Under the pieces are notes generated by a model that worked only from the letters and a program-made list of their open reading frames with translations, made no database searches and was not told the origin of the DNA. From Gemmatimonadota bacterium (GTDB taxonomy: Bacteria > Gemmatimonadota > Gemmatimonadetes > Longimicrobiales > Gaopeijiaceae): 9,484 bases of DNA. Position numbers and translations under genes: made by a program. Positions 1-6,783 of this stretch are shown in pieces (position 1 is the stretch's first letter; each line of letters starts with the position of its first letter). The stretch spans positions 1 through 9,484 of the forward strand of contig RFGQ01000344.1 of assembly GCA_003695865.1 (NCBI GenBank), written 5' to 3'.

Positions 1-1038
1 CCCGTGCCCTACGAGGTGACGGCCGGCTGGATCCGCCTGGTCGGCGACCGCCTGCTGCAGGCGCGTACGCGGGTCGAGATCGAGCGCGAGACCCTTCAGG
101 CATTCGGTGACTCGACCGCGTTCGATCAACAGCGAGGCGAGCTCTGGCTGTTCCACGGCGCGCGCGTGCTCGACCAGGCCGACGACACGCTCGACGTGCG
201 GGGCGACTCGATTCGCATGCGCGCGCCGGGCGACGTGCTCGAGACGCTCGACGCCTTCGGACGCGCCCGGCTGCGCAGCGCCGAGCTCGACCTGCAGGCG
301 CCCCGCGTCACCCTGTTGTTCCGCGACGACGAGGTCGTGCGGCTCATCGCGGTGCGGCCCGTCGGCGAAGCGGGCGGGGCGCCCACGGACGGCGCCGCTG
401 CGGACAGCGCGGACGTGCCGCCCCAACCGGTGGGGCGGGCCGAGGCGTTCGAGTTGCGGGGCGACTCCATCGACGCGGACGCGCCCGGCGGGAGTCTGGA
501 GCGCGTGGTCGCCGTGGGCCGCGCCGTGGGTGAATCCACCGCCCGCGACTCCCTCAACACGCCCACCACGCCCGAGATCGTCCGAAGAGACTGGGTTCGC
601 GGAGACACGGTGATCGTTACCTTTCTACCACCGGACAGCGCCGGCGGCACGAAACCTGCTGACGCCGCGCCGACCCCGGCGGGCGCCGCACCCGGCGACG
701 CGGGCGCGGACACGGCGGGAGAGGGGCGGTCGCAGGCACGCATCGAATCGCTGTGGGCCAAGGGCAACGCGCGCTCGCTCTACCGCACGCAGCCCAGAGA
801 CACCGTCGGCCTCGCACCGGGCATGCTGGACGTGAACCACGTCGAGGGGGACGAGATCCGACTGTTCATGAAGGACGGAGAGGTCGAGCGGATGGAGGTC
901 GAGAACGCGGTGGGCATCTACCTGCAGCCCGTGCGCCGACGGGTGGTGCCGCCCGATTCGGCCCGTGCGCGTCCCGACACGACCGCGCGCCCCGACACCG
1001 CGCGCCGCCCCCGCGGCGGACCGGGAGGCGGCCGATGA
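1..1038 (+). CDS. LptA/OstA-like periplasmic LPS-transport protein, 5'-truncated
   Basis: This is probably a periplasmic component of lipopolysaccharide transport with an OstA/LptA beta-jellyroll fold, the kind of protein that carries LPS from the inner-membrane LptBFG complex towards the outer membrane. The frame is open from base 1 (CCC, then GTG at 4). No signal peptide follows that GTG, so the true start most likely lies upstream and 345 codons are visible. Counting GTG as residue 1, an OstA-like unit recurs: RGDSI at 66-70 followed by an APGD..LE..AFGRA stretch, RGDSI again at 152-156 followed by APGG.LE..VAVGRA, and a degenerate EGDEI at 281-285. An Ala/Pro/Gly/Asp linker covers about 213-240, and the C-terminal tail is low complexity with repeated ARPDT units. 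The stop overlaps the lptB start (ATGA). The assignment rests on the repeats and the lptB neighbour. It could equally be named LptC-like or a fused LptC/LptA protein. Confidence 0.72.
   Translation, partial: PVPYEVTAGWIRLVGDRLLQARTRVEIERETLQAFGDSTAFDQQRGELWLFHGARVLDQADDTLDVRGDSIRMRAPGDVLETLDAFGRARLRSAELDLQAPRVTLLFRDDEVVRLIAVRPVGEAGGAPTDGAAADSADVPPQPVGRAEAFELRGDSIDADAPGGSLERVVAVGRAVGESTARDSLNTPTTPEIVRRDWVRGDTVIVTFLPPDSAGGTKPADAAPTPAGAAPGDAGADTAGEGRSQARIESLWAKGNARSLYRTQPRDTVGLAPGMLDVNHVEGDEIRLFMKDGEVERMEVENAVGIYLQPVRRRVVPPDSARARPDTTARPDTARRPRGGPGGGR
1023..1028 (+). promoter_or_regulatory. Ribosome binding site of lptB
   Basis: GGGAGG lies 6 nt before the ATG at 1035, inside the end of the upstream gene. 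It supports 1035 as the lptB start, rather than the far upstream in-frame codon at 753 or the internal ATG at 1053. Confidence 0.7.
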
Positions 1039-1850
1039 GCGACACGGTTCCGATGGCCGCGGCCGAGGCCGCTTCGGCGGCCGCCGTGCGGTCCAGCACG
1101 CTTCGCGGCGAGGGCCTGACCAAGGTCTACCGCAAGCGGCGCGTGGTCGACGACGTGGCCATCTCGGTCACGCAGGGCGAGATCGTAGGTCTGCTCGGGC
1201 CCAACGGGGCGGGGAAGACCACCACGTTCTACATGGTCGTGGGGCTGATTCCGCCCGACGCCGGCCGGGTCTTCCTCGACGACCAGGACATCACAGACGT
1301 GCCGATGTACCGCCGGGCACGCATGGGGGTGGGCTACCTGGCCCAGGAACCGTCGGTGTTCCGCAAGCTCACGGTCGAGCAGAACGTGCTGGCCATCCTG
1401 GAGACGCTGGGGCTGCCCGCCGAGGAAGAGAAACGCCGCCTCGAAGAGCTGCTCGACGAGTTGTCCATCGCGCATCTGCGTCACAGCCGCGCGTACGCGC
1501 TCTCGGGAGGCGAGCGGCGCCGGCTCGAGATCACCCGCGCCCTGGTGCAGCGGCCCAAGTTCATGCTGCTCGACGAGCCCTTCGCGGGCATCGACCCGAT
1601 CGCCGTTCACGACATCCAGGAGATCGTCCACTCGCTCAAGGAGCGCGGGATCGGCATCATCATCTCGGATCACAACGTGGAACAGACGCTCGAGATCGTG
1701 GACCGCGCCTACATCATGTACGAGGGGCGCATCAGGGTCTCGGGCTCGGTCTCGGAGCTGGTGTGGAACGACGAGGTGGCCGAGATCTATCTGGGCCCCA
1801 CGCTCACCCAGCGGATGCGCGCGCGCTACCCGCGACCCGACGGGGCGTGA
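1035..1850 (+). CDS. lptB: LPS export ABC transporter ATP-binding protein LptB
   Basis: This is the cytoplasmic ATPase that powers extraction of lipopolysaccharide from the inner membrane by LptB2FG. The 271-residue product has every ABC hallmark: Walker A GPNGAGKT at 55-62, a Q-loop glutamine at Q104, signature LSGGE at 156-160, Walker B FMLLDEP at 176-182 with catalytic E181, and the switch histidine H213 in SDHNV. LptB-specific stretches are also present: GLLGPNGAGKTTTFYMVVGL, and the F109-R110 pair in the groove region that in E. coli LptB (F90, R91) contacts LptF/G. The protein is about 30 residues longer than E. coli LptB. The extra length is an Ala-rich N-terminal extension (residues 1-22) and a short basic C-terminal tail. 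The ATG overlaps the previous stop by 4 bp and has a good ribosome site. rpoN follows after 10 nt. The family call is secure. Confidence 0.96.
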   Translation: MSDTVPMAAAEAASAAAVRSSTLRGEGLTKVYRKRRVVDDVAISVTQGEIVGLLGPNGAGKTTTFYMVVGLIPPDAGRVFLDDQDITDVPMYRRARMGVGYLAQEPSVFRKLTVEQNVLAILETLGLPAEEEKRRLEELLDELSIAHLRHSRAYALSGGERRRLEITRALVQRPKFMLLDEPFAGIDPIAVHDIQEIVHSLKERGIGIIISDHNVEQTLEIVDRAYIMYEGRIRVSGSVSELVWNDEVAEIYLGPTLTQRMRARYPRPDGA

Positions 1851-1856
1851 GGGAGG
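1851..1856 (+). promoter_or_regulatory. Ribosome binding site of rpoN
   Basis: GGGAGG sits directly after the lptB stop codon and 4 nt before a GTG codon. It decides for the GTG at 1861 as the rpoN start, since no ATG nearby is better placed. Confidence 0.75.
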
Positions 1857-1860
1857 CTTC

Positions 1861-3366
1861 GTGAGCAGCGGATTCGGAGCGCGGCTCTACCAGAGCCAGC
1901 AGCTCAAGCAGGAGATGAAGATCAACCCTCGCCTGTATCAGGCGATGGAGTTGCTCTACATGCCCCTGCTCGACCTCCAGCAGCGGCTCAAGGCCGAACT
2001 GGAAGAGAATCCGTTCCTGGAGATGGCCGAAGCCGACGTGACGGACGAGGTCGAACTCGACGAGGAGGGGCGCGACGACCCCGCCGACGAGGTCGACTGG
2101 GAAGAGATTCTGCTCGACGGCTTCGACGCCGGCGGTCGCAGGCAGGAGTTCGAGGCCCGCGAATACCTGCAGCCGACCGCGGTCGAGACCAGCGACCTGC
2201 GCGACCATCTCACCGAGCAGCTCCACATGCTCGACGTGAGCGAGCGCGAGAAGAGGCTCGGCGAGGAGATCATCGGCAACGTGAGCGACGAGGGCCTGCT
2301 CACCTGCACGCTCGAGGAGGTGCTCGAAGCGCTCAACCCCTGGGTCGCCGAGCTTCACCAGGAAGCGATGGCGCAGGCCGAGCGTATCGAGGACGACGAA
2401 GCGCGGGCGGCCGAGATCGCCGAGATCGAGCGCGAGTTCGCGCCCTACACGCTCGAGGAAGCCGAGCGCATGCTCGCCGTGCTTCAGGGCTTCGAGCCCG
2501 CCGGCGTGGCCGCGCGCGATCTTCGTGAGTCGATCCTCATCCAGCTGCGTGCCCGCGGCGAGGACGACACGCTGGCCTACCGCATCGTCGACGAGTACTT
2601 CGACGACCTCCTCAACCACCGCTTCCACGACATCGCCCGCGCCCTGGGCGTGCGCCCGCTCGAGGTGCAGGAAGCGGCCGACGGGATCGCCAGGCTCGAC
2701 CCCAAGCCCGGGCTCCAGTATTCGGCCGAACCCGAGCGATACATCGTGCCCGACCTGGTGGTCGAAAAGATCGACGGCGACTACATGGTCTTCGCCAACG
2801 ACACGAGCCTGCCCCGGCTGCGCCTCTCGCAGTCCTACCGCGAAGTCGCGGCCGACCGGGACGCGTTCAAGGGAGAGAACAAGGAGTTCATCACCCGCAA
2901 GCTCAACTCGGCCAACTGGATGATCCAGGCCATCGAGCAGCGGCGGCAGACCATGCTCAAGGTCATGAACTTCATCGTCGATCGGCAGCGCGAGTTCTTC
3001 GAAAAGGGCGTGCAGTACCTCAAGCCGCTCACGCTGCGGGAGGTGGCCGAGCACATCGACATGCACGAGTCGACGGTCTCGCGGGTCACGAACGAGAAAT
3101 ACGTGCAGACGCCCCGCGGCGTGTTCCCGCTCAAGTTCTTCTTCTCGAGCGGTCTGTCGACCACCTCGGGCGACGACATTTCGGCCCGGGGCGTGCGCGA
3201 CAAGATTCGCAAGCTCATCGAAGACGAGGACCCGAAGAAGCCCCTCACGGACCAGAAGATCGTGGAACTCCTCAAGGACGACGGCGTCAAGATCGCCCGG
3301 CGTACGGTCGCCAAGTACCGGGACCAGCTCGGCATTCTGCCGGCGCGCATGCGGAAGCGGGTGTGA
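1861..3366 (+). CDS. rpoN: RNA polymerase sigma-54 factor RpoN
   Basis: This alternative sigma factor recognises -24/-12 promoters and needs an AAA+ enhancer-binding activator to open DNA. The 501-residue length is usual for the family. Region I is the Gln/Leu-rich N terminus, about 8-55 (LYQSQQLKQEM.INPRLYQAMELL, ending ELEENPFLEM). Region II is an acidic linker, about 56-88. The core-binding domain follows, with FEPAGVAARDLRE and the LDPKPGLQYS motif. The HTH lies at about 390-412 (LTLREVAEHIDMHESTVSRV), and the RpoN box ARRTVAKYR is at 479-487. An extra charged helical segment at about 164-194 interrupts the core-binding domain where many homologues are shorter. The start is GTG with GGGAGG 4 nt upstream. 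The stop overlaps the next ATG by one base, so the following glycosyltransferase is probably translationally coupled. The lptB neighbour is the classical context. No hpf or ptsN homologue follows, unlike in Proteobacteria. Confidence 0.97.
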   Translation: MSSGFGARLYQSQQLKQEMKINPRLYQAMELLYMPLLDLQQRLKAELEENPFLEMAEADVTDEVELDEEGRDDPADEVDWEEILLDGFDAGGRRQEFEAREYLQPTAVETSDLRDHLTEQLHMLDVSEREKRLGEEIIGNVSDEGLLTCTLEEVLEALNPWVAELHQEAMAQAERIEDDEARAAEIAEIEREFAPYTLEEAERMLAVLQGFEPAGVAARDLRESILIQLRARGEDDTLAYRIVDEYFDDLLNHRFHDIARALGVRPLEVQEAADGIARLDPKPGLQYSAEPERYIVPDLVVEKIDGDYMVFANDTSLPRLRLSQSYREVAADRDAFKGENKEFITRKLNSANWMIQAIEQRRQTMLKVMNFIVDRQREFFEKGVQYLKPLTLREVAEHIDMHESTVSRVTNEKYVQTPRGVFPLKFFFSSGLSTTSGDDISARGVRDKIRKLIEDEDPKKPLTDQKIVELLKDDGVKIARRTVAKYRDQLGILPARMRKRV

Positions 3367-4385
3367 TGGACGGCGAACGCGAGACCGCGGCGGCGCCCCT
3401 CGAGCCGGCCGCCTCCGGAGCCGATTCCGTGCGGGCCGCGGCCGAGGAGGCCGCGCGCGGGCTGAGCGAGCGCATGCGAAGCGACTTCGCCGTGGTCGTG
3501 CCGGCCTTCAACGAGGCGCCGGTGATCGCCGACTGCGTACGTGAGCTGCGCGCCGCGTTCGAGCGCTGGGGCCTGGCGGGCGAGGTCGTCGTGGTGGACG
3601 ACGGCTCGGACGACGGCACGGCCGACCTGGCGCGTGCGGCCGGCGAGGGCTGGGGCGCCCTTCGGGTGATGTCGCATCGGCGAAACCTCGGCAAGACCGA
3701 GGCGCTGCTCACGGCGGCACGGGCGACCGAGCGCGCCTACCTGGTGCTCTTCGACGCCGACCTGCAGCACAGCCCCGACGAGATCCCGCGCTTCCTGGCG
3801 CGCCTGCAGGAGGGCTGGGACATCGTGACCGGGCGCAAGGTGGGCGCCTACGACAAGCGGGCCGTGTCGTCGGTCTACAACGCGCTCTCGCGGCGCATCT
3901 TCCGCGTGCCGGTGTCGGACCTCAACTCGATGAAGGCGTTCCGGCGCGAGATCCTGGACGAGATCCACCTGCGCCACGACTGGCACCGCTTCTTCGTGGT
4001 GCTCGCCCATGCGCGGGGGTTCACGGTGTCGGAGCTCGACATCGTGCTGCATCCCCGCCGTGCCGGCGAGTCGAAGTTCAGCGGTCCGTTCCGCATCGTC
4101 GTGGGCCTCATGGACCTGATCTCCGTGTGGTTCCTGCTGCTCTTCTCGCGCAAGCCGCTGATGCTCTTCGGCTTCACGGGGGTGACGCTCATCGGTCTCG
4201 GGCTCGTCGTGGGCGCCGTGGCCTTCTACCTGCGGTTCGTGCTCGAGATGGGCTTCCGGCCGCTGCTCTACCTGGTCGTCCTGCTCGAGACGCTGGGCTT
4301 CCTGCTGGTCGGCTTCGGCCTGGTGGCCGAGATGATCGCCCAGTTGCGCGACGAGGTCGACGACCTGCGGAGGCGCCTGCGGTGA
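3366..4385 (+). CDS. Membrane-anchored family 2 glycosyltransferase (polyprenyl-phosphate sugar synthase type)
   Basis: The 339-residue protein is a GT-A fold glycosyltransferase of the GtrB/CsbB/ArnC/dolichol-phosphate-mannose-synthase group. It probably transfers a sugar from a nucleotide donor to undecaprenyl phosphate on the cytoplasmic face. Residues 1-38 are an Ala/Glu-rich extension. The GT2 domain starts at VVVPAFNE (43-50), with VVVDDGSDDGT at 75-85 and the metal/donor-binding DADLQH at 130-135 (DxD is D130, D132). Two membrane helices follow at about 265-290 and 299-321, then a short charged helix of coiled-coil type (QLRDEVDDLRRRL). This two-helix tail is typical of the lipid-phosphate group. 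ATG at 3366 overlaps the rpoN stop (TGATG); a GTG three bases earlier is an alternative. A weak GGAAG lies 8 nt upstream. The downstream epimerase overlaps it by 4 bp. The sugar and acceptor cannot be read from the sequence. Confidence 0.9.
   Translation: MDGERETAAAPLEPAASGADSVRAAAEEAARGLSERMRSDFAVVVPAFNEAPVIADCVRELRAAFERWGLAGEVVVVDDGSDDGTADLARAAGEGWGALRVMSHRRNLGKTEALLTAARATERAYLVLFDADLQHSPDEIPRFLARLQEGWDIVTGRKVGAYDKRAVSSVYNALSRRIFRVPVSDLNSMKAFRREILDEIHLRHDWHRFFVVLAHARGFTVSELDIVLHPRRAGESKFSGPFRIVVGLMDLISVWFLLLFSRKPLMLFGFTGVTLIGLGLVVGAVAFYLRFVLEMGFRPLLYLVVLLETLGFLLVGFGLVAEMIAQLRDEVDDLRRRLR
4369..4373 (+). promoter_or_regulatory. Ribosome binding site of wecB
   Basis: GGAGG lies 8 nt before the GTG at 4382, within the last codons of the glycosyltransferase gene. 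The alternative ATG at 4430 has no comparable purine-rich site, so the GTG with its 4-bp GTGA overlap is preferred. Confidence 0.6.
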
Positions 4386-5581
4386 GCGGCGCCGACAGGA
4401 AGGCGTCCGATACGGCGCGCCCCGGCCCGATGCCGCGCGTCCTGGTCGTGGTGGGCACGCGCCCCGAAGCGATCAAGATGGCTCCGGTCGTGGAGGCGCT
4501 GCGGGATCGGGGCGACGTCGAGGCACGCGTGGCGCTCACCGGCCAGCACACCGACCTGGTCGACCAGGTCCTCGACGCGTTCCGACTCGATCCGGCCTAC
4601 GACCTGGCCATCATGCGTCCCGGACAATCGCTCTACGACGTGGCGCGGGGCTGTCTGGACGGGCTGCGGGACGTGGTGCGCGACTTCAAGCCCGACGTCC
4701 TGCTCGTACAGGGCGACACGGCCACGGTCTTCTTCGGCGCGCTCGTCGCCTTCTTCGAGCGCATGCGTGTGGGCCACGTCGAGGCCGGCCTGCGTAGCGG
4801 CGACAAGTGGGCTCCGTTCCCCGAAGAGATCTTCCGCCGGCTGACCGACCAGCTCACCGACTACTACTTCGCCCCCACGAGGCCTGCGGCCGAGAATCTG
4901 CGCCGCGAGGGCGTCGACCCGGGGCGCGTCTACGTCACCGGGAACACGGTGGTCGACGCGCTCCTCGCGGCCCGCGATCTGGAGCGCCCCGTCGAACATC
5001 CGGTGCTCCGCGACGTGCTGGCGGGAGGCCGGCGGCTCGTGCTCCTCACGGCCCATCGCCGGGAGTCGTTCGGCGCTCCGCTGCGCGAACTCTTCGGGGC
5101 GGTGCGGACGCTGGCCGACCGGCACGAAGACGTCGAGGTGCTCTACCCGGTGCATCCGAATCCGAACGTGGTGGGGCCGGCCCGCGAGATCCTCGGCGGG
5201 CACGCCCGCGTGCACCTGATCGAGCCCCTCGGCTACTTCGATCTGGTGCGCGCGCTCTCCGCCGCGGCGCTCGTGCTGACCGACTCGGGCGGCATCCAGG
5301 AAGAGGCGCCCACCTTCGGCGTTCCGGTGCTCGTGCTGCGCGAGGTGACCGAACGGCCCGAAGGTGTCGAGGCAGGCGTCGTGCGCCTGGTCGGCACCGA
5401 CCGCGACCGGGTGTTGACCGAGGCCGAGGGCGCGCTCGACGGCTCGGGCGGCTGGCCCGAGGGCGGGGTGGCCAGCAACCCGTACGGCGACGGTCGGGCC
5501 GGGGAACGCATCGCCGACATCGTGTGCGCCGACCTGTTGGGGGTGCCTCGCCGGACGAAGGACTGGGAGGGGCCGCGGTGA
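4382..5581 (+). CDS. wecB: Non-hydrolysing UDP-N-acetylglucosamine 2-epimerase
   Basis: This cytoplasmic enzyme interconverts UDP-GlcNAc and UDP-ManNAc, feeding ManNAc or derived uronic acids into surface polysaccharides. It is 399 residues from the GTG, or 383 from the ATG at 4430, which begins the conserved PRVLVVVGTRPEAIKMAPV. Visible family motifs are GTRPEAIK (25-32), LTGQH, QGDT (110-113; D112 aligns with E. coli D95), HVEAGLRS (132-139; E134 aligns with E117), FPEE (146-149; E148 aligns with E131), VTGNTVVDAL, TAHRRESFG (catalytic-region H225), YPVHPNPNV and the C-terminal LTDSGGIQEEAP...REVTERPEGVEAG. The position after PEEI, usually Asn in this family, is Phe151. The length matches the family plus a 16-residue N-terminal extension. 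Both ends overlap neighbours by 4 bp, so it is part of the glycan operon. The substrate assignment is strong, but the final sugar product is unknown. Confidence 0.95.
   Translation: MSGADRKASDTARPGPMPRVLVVVGTRPEAIKMAPVVEALRDRGDVEARVALTGQHTDLVDQVLDAFRLDPAYDLAIMRPGQSLYDVARGCLDGLRDVVRDFKPDVLLVQGDTATVFFGALVAFFERMRVGHVEAGLRSGDKWAPFPEEIFRRLTDQLTDYYFAPTRPAAENLRREGVDPGRVYVTGNTVVDALLAARDLERPVEHPVLRDVLAGGRRLVLLTAHRRESFGAPLRELFGAVRTLADRHEDVEVLYPVHPNPNVVGPAREILGGHARVHLIEPLGYFDLVRALSAAALVLTDSGGIQEEAPTFGVPVLVLREVTERPEGVEAGVVRLVGTDRDRVLTEAEGALDGSGGWPEGGVASNPYGDGRAGERIADIVCADLLGVPRRTKDWEGPR
5565..5572 (+). promoter_or_regulatory. Ribosome binding site of the GT4 gene
   Basis: GGGAGGGG lies 5 nt before the GTG at 5578, inside the last codons of wecB. 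It fixes the GT4 start at the GTG that overlaps the wecB stop (GTGA). Confidence 0.7.
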
Positions 5582-6702
5582 ACATCCTCATGCACTGCGT
5601 CTACTTTCCCCCCGAGGTGGGAGGGCTCGAGAGCCACGTCTTCTACCTGTGCCGCGCGCTCGCGGCCCGCGGCCACCGGGTCGACATCGTCACCTCACGC
5701 TCCCGGCCGGGGCTGCCCGCCCACGAGGTCATGGACGGCGTGGGCGTGTGGCGTACTTGGATGCCGGGCCGCAACACACTCGGCTGGGCGCTGCACGCGG
5801 CCGGCTCGACGCCCCGACTGGCCTCGCTGGCGCGCGAGGCCGACATCCTGCACGCGCAGGCGTTCCAGTCGGTGCTGCCCTGCGTGGTGGCTCGCAGGGT
5901 GCGGGGGGCACCGGTGGTCACCACGTGGCACACGTCCCACTTTCTCAAGCGGGCCGATCACCCGTTCTGGGCACCGGTGCTGGGTCGCATGCTCCGCTGG
6001 TCGGACTACAACCTGGCTGCGAGCCGCGAGATCGCCGAAGTCGGGGAACGCCTCGCTCCAGGAGTGCGCGTCGAGGCGCTCACGAACGGCGTCGAGACCG
6101 ACCGCTTCCGGCCCGTGGAGCCCGCGCTCCCTCGAGGCGGCCGTCCGCGGCTCGTCGTCCCTCGCCGGTTGTTCGAGAAGAACGGGGTCGAGTACTTCGT
6201 GCGCGCGTTGCCGCTCATCGTGGAACGGATCGACGTCGAGGCCCTGCTCGTCGGCGACGGACCCGAGCGCGCGAGGCTCGAGGCGCTCGCACACGAGCTG
6301 GGCGTCGCCGAGCGCATCACCTTCCTGGGGGCACGCCCGAACGACGAGATGCCCGGGCTGCTGTGCGCCGGCGATCTGGCCGTCTTCCCGTCGCTGATGG
6401 AAGCCACCTCGGTGGCGGCGCTCGAGTGCATGGCCTGTGGCGTGCCCGTAGCGGCGTCGAACGTGGGCGGGCTGCCCGAGATCGTCGACGACGAGGTGGG
6501 TGGCCTCTTCCGCCCGGCCGATCCGGAAGACCTCGCCCGCACCGTGGTCCGCCTGCTCGAAGACCCGGCCCTCTCCGAACGCGGGCGCCGGGCCCGCGAA
6601 CGGGTGGTGAACCACTGGAGCAACGCGCGGCTCGCGGAGCGGCATCTGGAGATCTACCGGCAACTCCTCGAGGCGAAGGGCCGCCTGGAGGCGGTCTCGT
6701 GA
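5578..6702 (+). CDS. Family 4 glycosyltransferase (GT-B fold)
   Basis: The 374-residue retaining glycosyltransferase uses a nucleotide-sugar donor and probably adds a sugar to a lipid-linked or LPS-type glycan at the cytoplasmic face. The N-terminal Rossmann domain begins MNILMHCVYFPPEVGGLESHV, with the usual glycine-rich GGLE acceptor-domain loop. The donor-binding domain shows PRRLFEKNG (R197 and K201 are the usual phosphate-binding pair), LLVGDGPER, ITFLGARP and the E-x7-E motif: E275 and E283 in MEATSVAALECMACG. The SNVGGLPEIV and GGLFRPADPEDLA stretches are also typical. Length is standard and no membrane segment is evident. GTG at 5578 overlaps the wecB stop by 4 bp and has a strong GGGAGGGG site. 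The gene closes the tightly overlapped part of the operon, and an 81-bp gap follows. Donor and acceptor cannot be determined; UDP-ManNAc made by the neighbouring epimerase is a possibility only. Confidence 0.94.
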   Translation: MNILMHCVYFPPEVGGLESHVFYLCRALAARGHRVDIVTSRSRPGLPAHEVMDGVGVWRTWMPGRNTLGWALHAAGSTPRLASLAREADILHAQAFQSVLPCVVARRVRGAPVVTTWHTSHFLKRADHPFWAPVLGRMLRWSDYNLAASREIAEVGERLAPGVRVEALTNGVETDRFRPVEPALPRGGRPRLVVPRRLFEKNGVEYFVRALPLIVERIDVEALLVGDGPERARLEALAHELGVAERITFLGARPNDEMPGLLCAGDLAVFPSLMEATSVAALECMACGVPVAASNVGGLPEIVDDEVGGLFRPADPEDLARTVVRLLEDPALSERGRRARERVVNHWSNARLAERHLEIYRQLLEAKGRLEAVS

Positions 6703-6783
6703 GGCACGGTTCGAGCGTCGGTGCCGCAGGCAGTGCCGCCCCCGCCGGGCTGCGCCCGGCCCCGTCCCCATAACGGAACGAGC
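6703..6783 (+). other. 81-bp intergenic gap with a GC-rich hairpin
   Basis: This is the only real noncoding stretch in the window. It contains a perfect 7-bp stem, GCCGGGC at 6744-6750 and GCCCGGC at 6754-6760, around a TGC loop. The sequence after it is C-rich with no T tract, so a classical rho-independent terminator is not supported. A weaker 5-bp pair, GGCAC at 6703-6707 and GTGCC at 6721-6725, lies ahead of it. A weak purine-rich stretch (GGAACGAG, 6775-6782) precedes the next ATG and may serve as its ribosome site. I see no convincing -35/-10 promoter. The hairpin might attenuate transcription or stabilise the upstream mRNA. Confidence 0.45.

Noticed and set aside
753..1034. Upstream extension of the lptB frame
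   Set aside because: It would overlap the OstA-like gene by 286 bp, and its translation is Arg/Pro-rich. The ATG at 1035 has a ribosome site and a 4-bp overlap.
1804..3066. 420-codon minus-strand frame over rpoN
   Set aside because: It is antisense to the unmistakable RpoN domains; its Leu/Val/His/Glu-rich composition mirrors the rpoN codons.
5926..5940. TGGCAC resembling the -24 element of a sigma-54 promoter
   Set aside because: The expected TTGC at the -12 spacing is absent (CCAC instead), and it lies inside the GT4 coding region.
6699..6773. 24-codon frame starting at a GTG that overlaps the GT4 stop
   Set aside because: The start resembles the other coupled starts, but the peptide is a short Ala/Gly/Pro string with no feature of a real protein.
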